Positions 8,571 through 18,900 of a DNA stretch of 64,000 bases are shown one piece after another. The notes below the pieces were generated by a model. The model was not told where the DNA came from and searched no databases. It worked only from the letters and a program-made list of their open reading frames with translations. Numbering within the stretch: position 1 is the stretch's first letter; every line of letters begins with the position of its first letter. Source of the DNA: Pirellulales bacterium (GTDB lineage Bacteria; Planctomycetota; Planctomycetia; Pirellulales; Thermoguttaceae); NCBI GenBank assembly GCA_016931075.1, contig JAFGFF010000300.1:1-64000 (forward strand). Direction: 5' to 3'. Position numbers and translations under genes: made by a program.

Positions 8571-11462
8571 ATGACGAGTATGAGTACGCGATCGACGTTC
8601 GTCACCAGTCTGATTATCCTGTCGATTCTTGCCATGAGCATTGGCTCAGCTCGCGATTCGGTCGCAGCGGAGGCGCTGCCGACGCCGGGGGAGCTTTGGG
8701 CCCGGTGCCAAAAGACGCTTCCGCCGTTCGCCTACGACGTGGTGAAGGACGAGGTGGTCGCGTCCGACACGGATCCGCGTTTGAAGCTGCGTCGGATGGA
8801 GGTCCGGTTCGTCAGCCAGGAGGTTAACGGCGTCAAGATGGGCCACGACGCGGTCCTGTTCATCCCGGCCGACCCGAGCGTGAACGCCTCGCCCAAGCGA
8901 CGTGGCAAGGTCGTCGTGGTTGCGAGGAATTATTCCGACCACACGCTCGTCGGCAACTGTGCCGAGCCCATCGCCGCCCGGACGGGCTACCCGACGATGT
9001 GCGTCGACATCCCGGGCGACAAAGACGGCAAGGAAGGCGAGATGTACTGGCTCACCGGCCTGCGAACGCTGGCCCGGGATACGCACGATCCCATGAACTT
9101 CGACCTGTTCCGCTGCGCCGTGCCATTCGTCCGAGCGTTGGACGTGTTTGCCGACGTTTTGAAAGAAAAGAAGATTCGGGCCATCATCGGCGGGCATAGC
9201 AAGCGCGGTTACTACGCCTACACGGCCGCCGCCATCGATCCCGAGCGCGTCGCGGGCGTCGTCTACCTGGGCTGCGAACGGCTCTTCACCAACGACGAGA
9301 AGTACCCCGACGTGTCGGTAAGCCCGTTTTTTTCCAAGGACGAAAAGTACCCGAAATGCCTCGTGCCCTTCACGACGCAAAAGTACGTGAAATGCCCCGT
9401 TCTCTACCTGGGGGCAACGAATGAGGCCGGGTTCACGATGTTCAACATCAACGAACTCGTCGGGCGGATGAACGACCCGTGGACGATCGAGTACATCCCC
9501 AACTACCGGCACGCCTCGCGGAGCGAGAAGCAGTTCATCGATTGGCAAATGTGGGTCGCCCACGTGTTCGACGGACGGCCGATCACGAAGATCGGCAATT
9601 TGAAGGCCGAAAAGATGCCCAAGAGCACGGTCTTTCGGGCTGACGTCGAGTCGCCCAACAAGATCCTCCAGGTCAAGCTCTGGTACGTCTACTGCGACGA
9701 CGTCCCCTACTGGCGCGACCTGATGTGGTATCCCGCGCTGATGCGAAAGGGGGACGGCAACCGATACGAAGCACGCCTCGGTGGCAATCCGCCCGACGCC
9801 TGGTTCGTCGAGGTGAAGGACATCGCCGGCGGTTTCCCGGGCTTCGTCAGCAGCCTGCCGCAAAATCTGACCGGCAAGCCGGCCAAGGAACGAAACGCCC
9901 GGCGGCCCCGCAACTGGGCGATGCAGAGCGCCGCCGTAGCGTCGAACATGACATCGTCACCGGAAGCGTATCGACATTTCGTCGAAGCTCGAAAACTCCG
10001 TGATCATGGCCTGCGAGACCAGGCCATCGCGTCCTACCGGAAAGCGATACGGCTCGATCCGGATTTCGCGCACGCCTATTGGGAGATGGGCATGACCTTT
10101 TCGCAGCGGTCTCTGGAGGGATACCGCAAAAAAGCCGATGCCCTGCGGCGGGCCATCGAGCTCTCCGACCGGCTGTCGCCCCAGGACCGCTGGATCTTGC
10201 GGGCCGACTACCATTCGATGACGCGGTACCGATACGCTCAGGCGCTTGAAGCCTACCAGCAGTGGCTCCGTCTGGCCCCTGACGACGCTCGGGCTCATTG
10301 GGGCTTGGGGGCTCTGTACTACGACATCGAGGAGTGGGACAAGGCCGCGCGGGAGTTCGAGTTCGTCATCAAGTCGGTGGACGACTCGCCCTCGGCGTAT
10401 CTGACCTTGGCGCGGACGTATACGAATCCGGGCTGGTACGACAAGGCGGAAAAGGTTCTCAACGTCTGCCTCGACCGCAAAGGCGAGAATCTGAGCGTTT
10501 CGCTTGCTCTGGCCGGGGTTCTTCAATGCCAGGGCAACTACGACGGCGCTCACCGGGTCATTCGGCGGACCCTTGCACAGTATCCTCGCAGCGGATCCTG
10601 CCTCGCGGCTGAAGGAGATGTCTTTTTTTATAGTGGCGATTTCAAACGAGCCGAAGGCCAGTACCAGAAATTGTTGAATGACAAACGGCCCGACTGCCAC
10701 GCCCTGGGGTTGGATCGAATGGCTGGGCTGCGGCTCGTGCAAGGACGGTTCAAGGAGGCACGAGAGTTGACCGAACAAGCGGTCGACCGTGCCCGACGGC
10801 GGGGCGATAGGAACACGTTGCGAGACCGGCTCTCCCTGCTTGCCACCTTGGACGCCCTGACCGGCCGGCCGCAAGAGGCGATCGAGAAGTGGGACGAGCT
10901 GTGGGAGACCACCTTGCAGGACGAAGAACTCGAATGGCAACGGTTCATCGTCTACTCGAAGGGGCTCCTCTACGCCGAAACCGGCCAGCTCGATCTGGCC
11001 TTGAAGGAAGCCAAGAAGCTAGAGGACCTCGTCGCTAAAGGCGTTGATAAGAAAAAGAAGAGGCTTCTCTTACATCTGCTGGCGGTCGTCGAGCTCAAGC
11101 GGAAGAATTACACCCAGGCCGTCAAGCACCTCGAAGAGAGTCTGCCGATGATCAGCGCCCGCTCCCGCCTGAACATGGCCGTGGCCAATACGCTCGCGGA
11201 AGCCTATTTCCGGACGGGAGATATCAATAAGGCCCAGCAGCAGTACGAACGCATGGCCGCCTTCCCCCGCGGCCGCGACTTCTATGGAAACCTGTTCGCC
11301 CTGCGTCTTTACCACCTGGCCAAGTGCCATGAAGCCCAGGGCCAGCCCGATCTTGCCCGGCGATGCTATCAACAGTTCCTGACCCTCTGGCAAGACGCCG
11401 ACCAGGGCATTCCAGAAGTGGCCGAGGCCTCGAAGAGACTCGCGGAACTGAAAAGTCACTGA
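8571..11462 (+). CDS. Exported alpha/beta-hydrolase (PhoPQ-activated type) fused to TPR domain
   Basis: A 963-residue fusion. After a signal peptide (hydrophobic about residues 9-24, AEA near 34), residues 40-440 form an alpha/beta hydrolase resembling PqaA/PhoPQ-activated pathogenicity-related proteins. Ser210 sits in a GGHSKRGYY nucleophile elbow, a LYLGATNE segment lies where the acid residue is expected (Glu rather than the usual Asp, by inference), and His314 is in NYRHAS. Residues about 460-960 are tetratricopeptide repeats (for example YRKAIRLDPDFAHAYWEMG), about a dozen helical hairpins. The N-terminal domain could be a peptidase or esterase and the TPRs a binding scaffold. The fusion of the two is unusual. 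Two in-frame ATGs (8571, 8580) are possible starts. Confidence 0.8.
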   Translation: MTSMSTRSTFVTSLIILSILAMSIGSARDSVAAEALPTPGELWARCQKTLPPFAYDVVKDEVVASDTDPRLKLRRMEVRFVSQEVNGVKMGHDAVLFIPADPSVNASPKRRGKVVVVARNYSDHTLVGNCAEPIAARTGYPTMCVDIPGDKDGKEGEMYWLTGLRTLARDTHDPMNFDLFRCAVPFVRALDVFADVLKEKKIRAIIGGHSKRGYYAYTAAAIDPERVAGVVYLGCERLFTNDEKYPDVSVSPFFSKDEKYPKCLVPFTTQKYVKCPVLYLGATNEAGFTMFNINELVGRMNDPWTIEYIPNYRHASRSEKQFIDWQMWVAHVFDGRPITKIGNLKAEKMPKSTVFRADVESPNKILQVKLWYVYCDDVPYWRDLMWYPALMRKGDGNRYEARLGGNPPDAWFVEVKDIAGGFPGFVSSLPQNLTGKPAKERNARRPRNWAMQSAAVASNMTSSPEAYRHFVEARKLRDHGLRDQAIASYRKAIRLDPDFAHAYWEMGMTFSQRSLEGYRKKADALRRAIELSDRLSPQDRWILRADYHSMTRYRYAQALEAYQQWLRLAPDDARAHWGLGALYYDIEEWDKAAREFEFVIKSVDDSPSAYLTLARTYTNPGWYDKAEKVLNVCLDRKGENLSVSLALAGVLQCQGNYDGAHRVIRRTLAQYPRSGSCLAAEGDVFFYSGDFKRAEGQYQKLLNDKRPDCHALGLDRMAGLRLVQGRFKEARELTEQAVDRARRRGDRNTLRDRLSLLATLDALTGRPQEAIEKWDELWETTLQDEELEWQRFIVYSKGLLYAETGQLDLALKEAKKLEDLVAKGVDKKKKRLLLHLLAVVELKRKNYTQAVKHLEESLPMISARSRLNMAVANTLAEAYFRTGDINKAQQQYERMAAFPRGRDFYGNLFALRLYHLAKCHEAQGQPDLARRCYQQFLTLWQDADQGIPEVAEASKRLAELKSH

Positions 11463-11528
11463 CGCTCGATCCGAACCGGTTGACAACCGACATTGTACAT
11501 CGAAACGACACACACGGAGCAAACCACC

Positions 11529-11858
11529 GTGACTGCCGGCAACTCATCGCGGATGACACGGGAGAAAAAGACCCTCCTGGCCATGATCCGGATCTACTGC
11601 CGCGCCCAGCACGGCTCGCGCGGCGGCTTGTGCCCTGATTGCCAAGCGTTACAGGACTACGCATTGGCGCGCCTGGGCCGCTGCCCTTTCGGTGCAAAGA
11701 AGCCGACGTGTGCACAGTGCACGGTCCACTGTTACAAACCGCAGATGCAACGCCAAATCCGCGACGTCATGCGTTTCTCCGGACCTCGCATGATTTTCCG
11801 GCGCCCGATCCTGGCGATTCGGCATCTCTTGGACGCTCGGCGAAGCAAGAAAAAGTAA
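11529..11858 (+). CDS. YgbA_NO family (nitrous oxide-stimulated promoter) cysteine-rich protein
   Basis: A small basic protein of about 109 residues with the family's pattern: MTREKKTLLAMIRIYCRAQH, LCPDCQALQDYA, RCPFGAKKPTCAQCTVHCYK and VMRFSGPRM. The cysteines and histidines probably bind a metal. The name comes from E. coli YgbA, induced by nitrosative stress; the biochemical role is not settled. I chose the GTG at 11529 because GGAG (11516-11519) lies 9 bases upstream. An ATG at 11493 and an ATG at 11553 (just at MTREKK) are alternatives. It follows the TPR-hydrolase gene by 66 bases on the same strand. Confidence 0.85.
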   Translation: MTAGNSSRMTREKKTLLAMIRIYCRAQHGSRGGLCPDCQALQDYALARLGRCPFGAKKPTCAQCTVHCYKPQMQRQIRDVMRFSGPRMIFRRPILAIRHLLDARRSKKK

Positions 11859-11899
11859 CCGACCGGCCGTTCCATGAATAGCCGATCCTCATCAAGTGC

Positions 11900-12955
11900 C
11901 TACTTCGCCCCCGGCGCCGGCTTCTCGTCCGGAGCTTGTTTACCGGGCCAGTCCCATGTCTGGAGGTCGTCGCTCCAGGCCACCGCGAGCGAGGCGCGGC
12001 GGTGGGCGGGCAGCTTGCTCTTCTGGTCGCCGTGGAAGAACATCAGGTATTTGCCGACGCCCGGCTCGCGGGTCAAATCCAGAACCGTCGCCGCCGTGAG
12101 CCGTTGGGCCGCCCAGGGCCAGTCCTTCTGGCCCAAGGTCAGCAGTTGGACGTCCTTGCCCCATCGGTCCGGACGCCGCGAGCGTTTGACGCCGATCCCG
12201 TTGCGGGGCGAGTGGAACATGACGTACTCGTTGTTCTGGCGGATCACCGTGACGTTCTCGCCGGCCGGGGCACGACCGACGTAGGTCCAATTCTTCAGAT
12301 CGTCGGAGAACGATATGCTCACGCCTTTCTGCTTGTAGAAACACCACCATCGGCCGGGCGTGTCGGCGTCCTGGAGCAAGTAGGGATCGATCATCCGGCC
12401 CATCTTTTCGACAGGCACGTCTGGGCCCTTGACGGCCAGCAGTTCCGGCTCCGACCAGTCGACCAGGTTCTTGCTCCGCATGATGAACAGCCGGCTGTCG
12501 GCGTTGCCAAACGTTTCCTTGTTCGGCGTGGGATAGCTTTGCAGGCAGAGGACCCATTGCCCACCGAACCGCACGACGTTGCCCGGGCTGGAGTAGTTGA
12601 GCCGGCGATCGCGAGGCGTGAGCGCTTTGGGCTTCGACCAGTTCAACAGATCGTCGCTGGTCGACATGGCCGTCCTCACATAGTATCCCCCGTCCTCGGC
12701 CGCCTCGCCGAGCGTGAAGTACAGGTAGATCTTCCCTTCGTGATACACGGCCGCCGGATCGCGGTAGGCATGCTTGGCGTTGCCGTGAAAAATGACCGGC
12801 GAGGTTACTTTCCGGACATCCAGGAAGCCGCGTTTTGAACTCGATCCGGCGGTCACAGCGGCCGGTTCGTTCCCGCCAACCGCCGTCTCTCCCCACCCGA
12901 CGACCGCCGCCGTCGCCACGAGCCCTCCGAGCACTGCCTTGGAAAACCGGTCCAT
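11900..12955 (-). CDS. Exported GH43-like five-bladed beta-propeller protein
   Basis: A protein of 351 residues. The start at 12955 is preferred because a GGGAG ribosome-binding site precedes it by about 9 bases on the minus strand; an in-frame ATG at 12982 would add 9 residues. A signal peptide follows (KAVLGGLVATAAVVGWG). The remainder has GH43/clan-F-like repeating blades: YRDPAAVYHEGKIYLYFT (candidate general base Asp), TSDDLLNWSKP, DSRLFIMRSKNLVDWSEP, MIDPYLLQDAD (candidate pKa-modulating Asp) and FSDDLKNWTYVG. The family includes arabinofuranosidases and xylosidases, but some members lack activity and the acid Glu is not obvious here. Substrate unknown. Confidence 0.85.
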   Translation of the reverse strand: MDRFSKAVLGGLVATAAVVGWGETAVGGNEPAAVTAGSSSKRGFLDVRKVTSPVIFHGNAKHAYRDPAAVYHEGKIYLYFTLGEAAEDGGYYVRTAMSTSDDLLNWSKPKALTPRDRRLNYSSPGNVVRFGGQWVLCLQSYPTPNKETFGNADSRLFIMRSKNLVDWSEPELLAVKGPDVPVEKMGRMIDPYLLQDADTPGRWWCFYKQKGVSISFSDDLKNWTYVGRAPAGENVTVIRQNNEYVMFHSPRNGIGVKRSRRPDRWGKDVQLLTLGQKDWPWAAQRLTAATVLDLTREPGVGKYLMFFHGDQKSKLPAHRRASLAVAWSDDLQTWDWPGKQAPDEKPAPGAK

Positions 12956-13070
12956 TTTTCTTATCTCCCGATAGGTAATCATTCACGCCTTAGGGCAACG
13001 CAGCAGACCTCAATCCTACTGCCGGGAACCCTCGTGGGCAAATGTGCCATCGGCTCCACTTCGCGCGTGC

Positions 13071-13087
13071 CACTGGCTCTGCCAGTG
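13071..13087. other. Short hairpin between two minus-strand genes
   Basis: CACTGGC (13071-13077) pairs with GCCAGTG (13081-13087) around TCT. No U-tract follows on the minus strand, so termination after the sigma-factor gene is not shown. The motif GTGCCACTGGCTCTGCCAGT resembles a dispersed repeat I associate with planctomycete genomes, from memory only. Confidence 0.4.
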
Positions 13088-13208
13088 CTTTCTGTGGATG
13101 GCCTGGAAAACAGGTTTCTGGCGAAGCTATCGCGAAAACGCGATTATGCCAAGAAGCTTGGGAAAGGGAGACGATGAGACCAACTCCAGGTCCAACGCTT
13201 ATCGCTCC

Positions 13209-14648
13209 TTACGCGCTCCGCACCGCGACAAGCCCTTCTTCCGCCGCCGGCTCGCTGGGGCTCGGGATGGGCGGGTCGATCAGTTCGTAGAGGCGGGCGG
13301 CGCAGTCGGGCTGTTGGAGCTTGCGAAGGGCGTTCGACTCGATTTGCCGGACGCGCTCGCGAGAGACGGAGAAGGCCTGGCCAATGCTGCGAAGCGAGTG
13401 GGGCGTTCCGTCTTCCAGGCCGAAGCGGAGCCGGAGGAGTTGCGACTCGCGGTGCGAGAGGCCAGCCAATGCCCGATCGAGCCGCGATTCGAGGATCCGA
13501 TGCATGGCCTCGCGGCCCGGGTCGTAGTGGCGGTGGTCTTCGAGGCTTTCGCTCAGACGGGTTCGGCGGCGATCGTCGAGTGGTTCGTCCAGCGAGCGGG
13601 GCGCCTGGCTCATCCGCAAGGCCGTTCGGGTTTTGTCGACCGTAAGACCGACCGCCGCGGCCGTTTCCTCGGTCAGCGGCATTCGGCCGTGCTTCTGGGT
13701 GAGCTGATGGGTTGCCTCGCGGATTTTGGTCATTCGATCGTTCAGATGGGCCGGGACGCGGATGGTTCGGGCGTGGTCGCTCATCGCCCGGGTGATCGCC
13801 TGGCGAATCCACCACGTGGCGTAGGTGGCGAATTTGAATCCCCGATCGACGTCGTACTTGTCGGCCGCCCACATCAGGCCCGTGTTGCCCTCCTGGATCA
13901 GATCAACGAAGCTGACGCCGTGGCCCCGGTAGCGCTTGGCGATCGACACAACCAGCCGGAGGTTGGCCGAGACCAGGGTCCGACGCGCTTCAAGGTACTG
14001 GTCGAGCCACCGTTGTGCCCGGGCGAGCCGCCGGCGCAGGGTCGACGGGCTTTCGAGCGTCAGACGCATCAGGTGTTCGAGTTCCTGGCGTCGGGCCGAC
14101 AGGAGGACGTCCGCGTCGGAACGTATTTCGAGACGCCGGACCTCGGCGGCCAGGTGGTCCATCCGTTCGGAGAGCTGCCGCACGCGGTTGAACATCTGGC
14201 GGACGTGATGTTTGCGCAGGCTGACCTCTTCGACGAGCCGGACGGCCTTCTTCCGCCGCGAGGCGATCCGCCGCCACGCGGCCCGGCAGTCGGCGGCCGG
14301 GAAGTCGCGATTCATCAAGCATTCGAAATCGTCCCGGTTCCGCTCGAGCAGGTGGCCGAGCGTCCGGAGGTTGGGCACGAGCCGCTTTCGAAGTCGGTTC
14401 TTCTGCGCGACGTCGCCAAGAGGCACATCGAGCACGCCGTCCAGACGCGTCGGGCCGTCCAGGGCGTTGCGCAGCAGGCTGGCCGCCGCCTGGAGCACGT
14501 GGTCGTTGCCCAGGACGAGCCGGCGAAATTTTCGCCGCGCGACCGACATCCGGCGAGTCAGCGCAATCTCTTCCTTGCGACTCAGCAGCGGGATATTGCC
14601 CATTTGCTCCAGATAGACGTCAACGGTTTCCGAGTAGCTGCCATTCAT
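13209..14648 (-). CDS. RNA polymerase sigma-70 family factor (group 1/2 type)
   Basis: A 479-residue sigma factor. Region 1.2 is seen at residues 8-32 ([19 protein letters not shown]). Region 2 lies near 230-300 with the classical [36 protein letters not shown] and [17 protein letters not shown] core- and -10-binding stretches. Region 3 follows ([25 protein letters not shown]). Region 4 carries [10 protein letters not shown] and the helix-turn-helix [21 protein letters not shown] long, poorly conserved, basic stretch of about 190 residues lies between regions 1.2 and 2, similar in position to the non-conserved region of RpoD but different in sequence. It lacks region 1.1, so it may be an alternative rather than the principal factor. 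The 3' tail is acidic and short. Confidence 0.93.
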   Translation of the reverse strand: MNGSYSETVDVYLEQMGNIPLLSRKEEIALTRRMSVARRKFRRLVLGNDHVLQAAASLLRNALDGPTRLDGVLDVPLGDVAQKNRLRKRLVPNLRTLGHLLERNRDDFECLMNRDFPAADCRAAWRRIASRRKKAVRLVEEVSLRKHHVRQMFNRVRQLSERMDHLAAEVRRLEIRSDADVLLSARRQELEHLMRLTLESPSTLRRRLARAQRWLDQYLEARRTLVSANLRLVVSIAKRYRGHGVSFVDLIQEGNTGLMWAADKYDVDRGFKFATYATWWIRQAITRAMSDHARTIRVPAHLNDRMTKIREATHQLTQKHGRMPLTEETAAAVGLTVDKTRTALRMSQAPRSLDEPLDDRRRTRLSESLEDHRHYDPGREAMHRILESRLDRALAGLSHRESQLLRLRFGLEDGTPHSLRSIGQAFSVSRERVRQIESNALRKLQQPDCAARLYELIDPPIPSPSEPAAEEGLVAVRSA

Positions 14649-14800
14649 GCGAGTGCGTGGGGATGGGGGGGTTCGGAATTAGGGCCAAGGGAGTCGAGTT
14701 TTCTACCGGGGTATCAATGCAATAAGCCCACAGTATCTGGATGCGCCGCGGATTGTGGATTTTGGAATCGGATTGGGGGCCATTGCAGCGCGGACGAAAA

Positions 14801-14850
14801 TCGGCCAGCCGGGGACGCAGAGGCGTCCCCTGGGCACGATGGCTGGCCGA
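14801..14850. other. 18-bp bulged hairpin
   Basis: Outer stem TCGGCCAGCC (14801-14810) pairs perfectly with GGCTGGCCGA (14841-14850). Inner stem GGGGACGC (14811-14818) pairs with GCGTCCCC (14823-14830) around an AGAG loop. The only interruption is a 10-base bulge (14831-14840) on one side. It lies about 150 bases before the sigma-factor start, within a possible leader. Structured RNA, a terminator for the upstream operon lacking a T-tract, or a repetitive palindrome are all possible. Confidence 0.6.
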
Positions 14851-15174
14851 TGACAGGGAAATCGCCTCTTCTCCTACGCAGACGTTTCTACAGTGGGATT
14901 CGAGCGGCGGTTCACAATATCGGGCTCGATCGGCGGAAAAATACAACGCGCGAATTGCCCTGTCGCCCCCATGCCGCCCGGTTTGAAGCAATGTTTCCGC
15001 TCAAAGCTCGATCTTTCACCCCCCGCCGCTTCTCTGCCGGGGGGGTTAAGCAGATCCGCCTTCCGACCATAGATAGGACGCCCCAGCCCCCCGATTCGTT
15101 CCTCGAAATGTTGAGGAAAATTTCGGAAGACGGTCTATTTCGGGGGGGTGTGAAGGAGAGGGGACGTGAAGGAG

Positions 15175-15398
15175 GGGACCACGAAACACACAAAATACAC
15201 GAAAGAAGAGGGGCCTAGCCTAGGGAAGGAAACGTGCCCTGGTTCCGCGGGGTCATTGGAATAGAGCTGTGCTACATACGAACCAATAGACCAAGACTCC
15301 TTCTATTTCTTTCGAATGTACGGCACTCCAACTCGGATGAAGGAACCTTTCGCACAAGAAATCTTTTTTCGTGTATTTCGTGTGTTTTGTGGTTCCTT
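15175..15398. repeat. Imperfect long inverted repeat
   Basis: The arm near 15178-15206 (ACCACGAAACACACAAAATA followed by CACGAAA) is an imperfect reverse complement of 15363-15396 (TTTTTTCGTGTATTTCGTGT followed by GTTTTGTGGTTCC). Roughly 28-30 positions match with a few mismatches and a one-base shift; about 160 bases lie between the arms. It resembles the organisation of the 31-bp repeat at 8319-8465, but the sequence differs. No coding potential is evident between the arms. Confidence 0.65.
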
Positions 15399-15409
15399 TT
15401 ACTGGGGGC

Positions 15410-15898
15410 TCAGCGGGAGGCGGCGTAGCGTTCGGCGAAGTCGAGGACCCAGCGGTCGATCAGTTCGGTGAAGGAGGTCAAATCGACCTCGGCAAGGAGT
15501 TGATAGTGGTTGTGGCTGAGGATTTCCTTGTTCCGGACGGTCCCCTTCGTGGCCAGGTCCAGGACGAAATACTCTGAGAGAGGCCGGACGACGATCTCCA
15601 ACCGGCTGAAGTAGTTCGCGCGGCGGCGGTTCGCGTCGACGCCGACGTCGTCCCGGCTGACCGCGCCGCCCCAACCCTTTGGACCGACGATCGTCTCGTA
15701 GCGGAAGCCGGGGAAGTGTTCGGGCAGGCTCTTCAGGCAGGCTTCGATCTTCTCGGAGAGTTCGAGTTGATACTCGCGATGCAGGCGGCGCAGCTCTTCT
15801 TCGTTGAGTTTGGCTTCGTGTTCGGCGCGGGCGCGGGCGTCTCCGGCGCGGTTTCCTCGTTCAATGGCCTTGGCCAGCCGCTCTTGAAAATCCATCAT
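15410..15898 (-). CDS. Conserved hypothetical protein, probably translated with tex
   Basis: A soluble protein of about 162 residues with a charged, helical N-terminal half (about residues 1-60, LAKAIERGNRAGDARARAEH and so on, likely coiled coil) and a beta-containing C-terminal half with LDLATKGTVRNKEILSHNHY. Its start is only 15 bases after the tex stop codon on the same strand, so the two are probably cotranscribed. No signal peptide, membrane segment or known domain is evident. I do not recognise a function. Confidence 0.8.
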   Translation of the reverse strand: MMDFQERLAKAIERGNRAGDARARAEHEAKLNEEELRRLHREYQLELSEKIEACLKSLPEHFPGFRYETIVGPKGWGGAVSRDDVGVDANRRRANYFSRLEIVVRPLSEYFVLDLATKGTVRNKEILSHNHYQLLAEVDLTSFTELIDRWVLDFAERYAASR

Positions 15899-15913
15899 CG
15901 AAGCCGTGTGTTG

Positions 15914-18900
15914 TCAGATTTGGTCTTGCGACGCTTCTTGGTGCTGGCCCTGATCCGTGTCCTGGCCCGAGGCCGTCTGTTGATCTTGACTCTTTTCTAG
16001 GCCCTGGTCGTTGTCTTGCGCCTGATCCGTGTCTTGAATCTGGTCCTTGGCCTCTGGGGCGTCCGCCTTCTCTTCCTTCTTCGCGGAGTCATCTTTGAGT
16101 TCGTAGAATTGGGCCAGGTCGCCGAAGGTCCGCATCGGTTCGGCGCCCGACTTCATCTTTTCGGTGATCGGGACGAACGGCTTGGGACGCGCCTTGGGTT
16201 TGTAGGAGGGCTTGGCCGGTGGACGGCCCTTGCCTCGGGGGCGTTTGGAGAACGGCTTCTTGCCGTCGGACGGGCGGCGGGATTCTTTGTCTTTACCGGC
16301 CGGGCGTCCTTCGGGCTTGCCGCCCTTGCGCCGGTCGGGCCGTTGCCGCTCGGGGCGTTCCGGCTTGGGTGTGCCGGGCGGAATCATCGTCAACGAGACG
16401 CGCCGGCGCTGCTTGTCGATCTCGACGACCCAAACCCGGACCACGTCGCCCACGGCCACGACCTCGTGGGGATCGGCAACGTACTTGTTGGCCAGCCGGC
16501 TGATGTGGACCAGGCCGCTGTCGTGCATTCCGATGTCGACAAACGCCCCGAAATCGACCACGTTCAGGACCGTGCCGGTCAGTTCCATCTCGGGCGTGAG
16601 GTCTTCGAGTTTCAGGATGCCTCGCTTGAACACCGGAGCGGGCAAATCTTCGCGAGGGTCGCGGCCGGGCCGAGCCAGTTGGGCCAGGATGTCGGCCAGC
16701 AGCAACTCGCCCACCTGCATTTCGGCCGCCATCGCCTTGACGTCGACCTGGCCCGACTGCTGCGCCAGACTGGCCACTTTCTCCTTGTCGGCCAGGTCTT
16801 CGACCGCATGGCCGAGCTGGCCGAGCACGCGGGCGGCGACGTCGTAGCTTTCGGGATGGATCCAAGTCGCGTCGAGCGGTTGATCGCCGCCGGCGATTTT
16901 CAGGAACCCGGCCGCCTGGACGAACGTGGCGTTGCCCAGCCCGGCCACTTCCTTGAGTTGCTCGCGGTTGCGGAACGGCCCGTTTTGCATCCGGTGTTCG
17001 AAGAGCCGCCGGGCTGTGAGCTGGTTCAAGCCCGACACGCGACGCAGCAAGGCCGTGCTGGCCGTGTTGACGTTCACGCCGACGTAGTTCACGCACGATT
17101 CGACGACGTCGTCCAGCGACGTGTGGAGGTGTTTCGCCTTCACGTCGTGCTGGTACATGCCCACGCCGATGCTGGGCGGGTCGATCTTGACCAGTTCACT
17201 CAGCGGGTCCTGCAATCGCCGGCCGATCGAGATGGCTCCGCGGAGCGTGGCGTCGTAGTCGGGAAACTCTTCGCGTCCGAGCCGGCTGGTAGAGTAGACG
17301 CTGGCCCCCGCCTCGTTGGCGATCACGTAGGCCAGGCCCCGACCGGCAAGCTCTTCTTCGAGCATCTTGGCGAAGAAGTCCTCTGTCTCGCGGCAGGCCG
17401 TGCCGTTGCCGATGGCGATAACCTGCAGCTTGAAGCGGTCGATCAGGTCGAGGACCGTTTCCTTGGCCTTTTGGCCGCGGCGCGACTTGCCGACCAGATA
17501 GATGACGCCGTGCCCCAATGGGTTGCCGAACTGATCCAGGGCGACCAGCTTGCAGCCGCTGCGGTAGCCCGGGTCGACGGCCAACACCCGATGGTCGTGA
17601 ATCGGCGGCTGGAGGAGCAGGTTGCGCAGGTTCCGGGCGAACACGGTCACCGCGTGGGCTTCGGCCTTCTCGGTCAGCTCGCGGCGGACTTCGCGCTCCA
17701 GGCTCGGCAGGATTAATCGGGCGAGCGCGTCGCGGGCACAACCTCGTAGGAATTCGATGTGCGGATGGTCGACCGGGATGAGGACCTCGTCGGTCGTCTT
17801 TTCGATCGCATGGAGGTCGATGTCGATCTTCACCCGAAGGACCCGGCTCCGCTCGCCCCGGTTGATCGCCAGGATCCGATGCGGCGGCACCCGCCGGACC
17901 GCCTCGCGGTAGTCGAAGTAGTCGCTGAACGCCTTCAGACGTTTTTCTTGCGCCTGCTTGCGTTTCTCCTGGGCTTGTTTCTTTTTCAACTGGGCCGCGG
18001 TGAGCTTCTTTTCCTTGGCTTGGGGCGCCGGGGGTTTGGGAGGAGTCTCCTTCGCAGCGCTCTCCGCGCTGGACGCGTCCGCTTCTGGAATACCTCCCGA
18101 GCCGGATGCGTCCGCTTCCGGTTTGTCCGGCGCGGCAGGTTCACTCGATGCGACGGTTTCTGGTTCGGTCGGCGCGACTGATTCGGTTGATGCGTCCGAT
18201 TCAGCCGCCGTGTTGGATTCGTTTGCGGGCGCGGCGCCTTCCGGTGGTTCACCAGAACCGGAAGCGGACGCGTCCGGCGCGGGGGTGGATGTCGCATCCG
18301 AGTCTACTGGATTCGTATCGGCCGTTTCTGGAGCCGGTTCTTCCGGAGCGGGCGTTTCCGCGCTTGCCGTATCAGCGGCGGCGGTTTCCGGCTCGGAGGC
18401 GTCAACGTCCGGTTCTTTCGGCGCATCCGGTTCGCTTGGCGCGCTGGCCTCTGCTTGACTTGTCGCGGCGGGTTTGCTCGTCGTGTCGTCGGGACCGGAA
18501 GCGGGCGCCTCTGGTTCCTTCGTCTCGGTGACGATCTGGGTGCAGATCAGCTTGCCGGTCCGTTGGACGATCTCGCGGAGCTTTTCGCGCAGCTCGGCCG
18601 ACTCGCTGAACTGTTCGGCCAGGATGTGACCGGCCCCCAGCAACGCGTCGGCGGCGGTCAGGACGCCCCGGTCTTCGCTGACGAAGTCGGCCGCCCGACG
18701 GTCCAGATCGGCGCAGGTGGGATTCGCCGCGAGGATCTCGTGGGCAAGCTCCTCGAGTCCGCGAGACCGGGCCAGCGTGGCCAGCGTCTGCTTCTTCGGC
18801 TTGAAGGGCAGGTAGAGATCTTCAAGCCGCTTTGTGGTCGAGGCGGCTTCGATCCGCTTGGCGAGCGATTCGGTCAGCTTGCCTTGGGCTTCGATCGAGC

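Larger units (their letters stand above)
14649..15409. other. 760-base intergenic region upstream of the sigma-factor gene
   Basis: No gene recognised on either strand; the short frames lack RBS and protein-like composition. It holds the bulged hairpin at 14801-14850 and the inverted repeat at 15175-15398. As both neighbours are on the minus strand, this stretch lies after the hypothetical gene at 15410-15898 and before the sigma-factor gene, whose promoter and leader should be here. Confidence 0.55.

Noticed and set aside
8356-8574. 72-codon frame with a hydrophobic start inside the 31-bp inverted repeat
   Set aside because: It reads through the right arm of the inverted repeat and overlaps the next gene start; no RBS. 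The hydrophobic stretch is probably accidental.
13044-15218. 724-codon open frame on the plus strand
   Set aside because: It runs antisense through the sigma-70 gene, whose regions 1.2 to 4 are unmistakable. The product has the Arg/Gly/Ala/Val bias of an antisense shadow, with no domain and no RBS.
16016-17716. 566-codon open frame on the plus strand
   Set aside because: Antisense to tex, including its S1 and YqgF-like domains. It has no signal or motif of its own.
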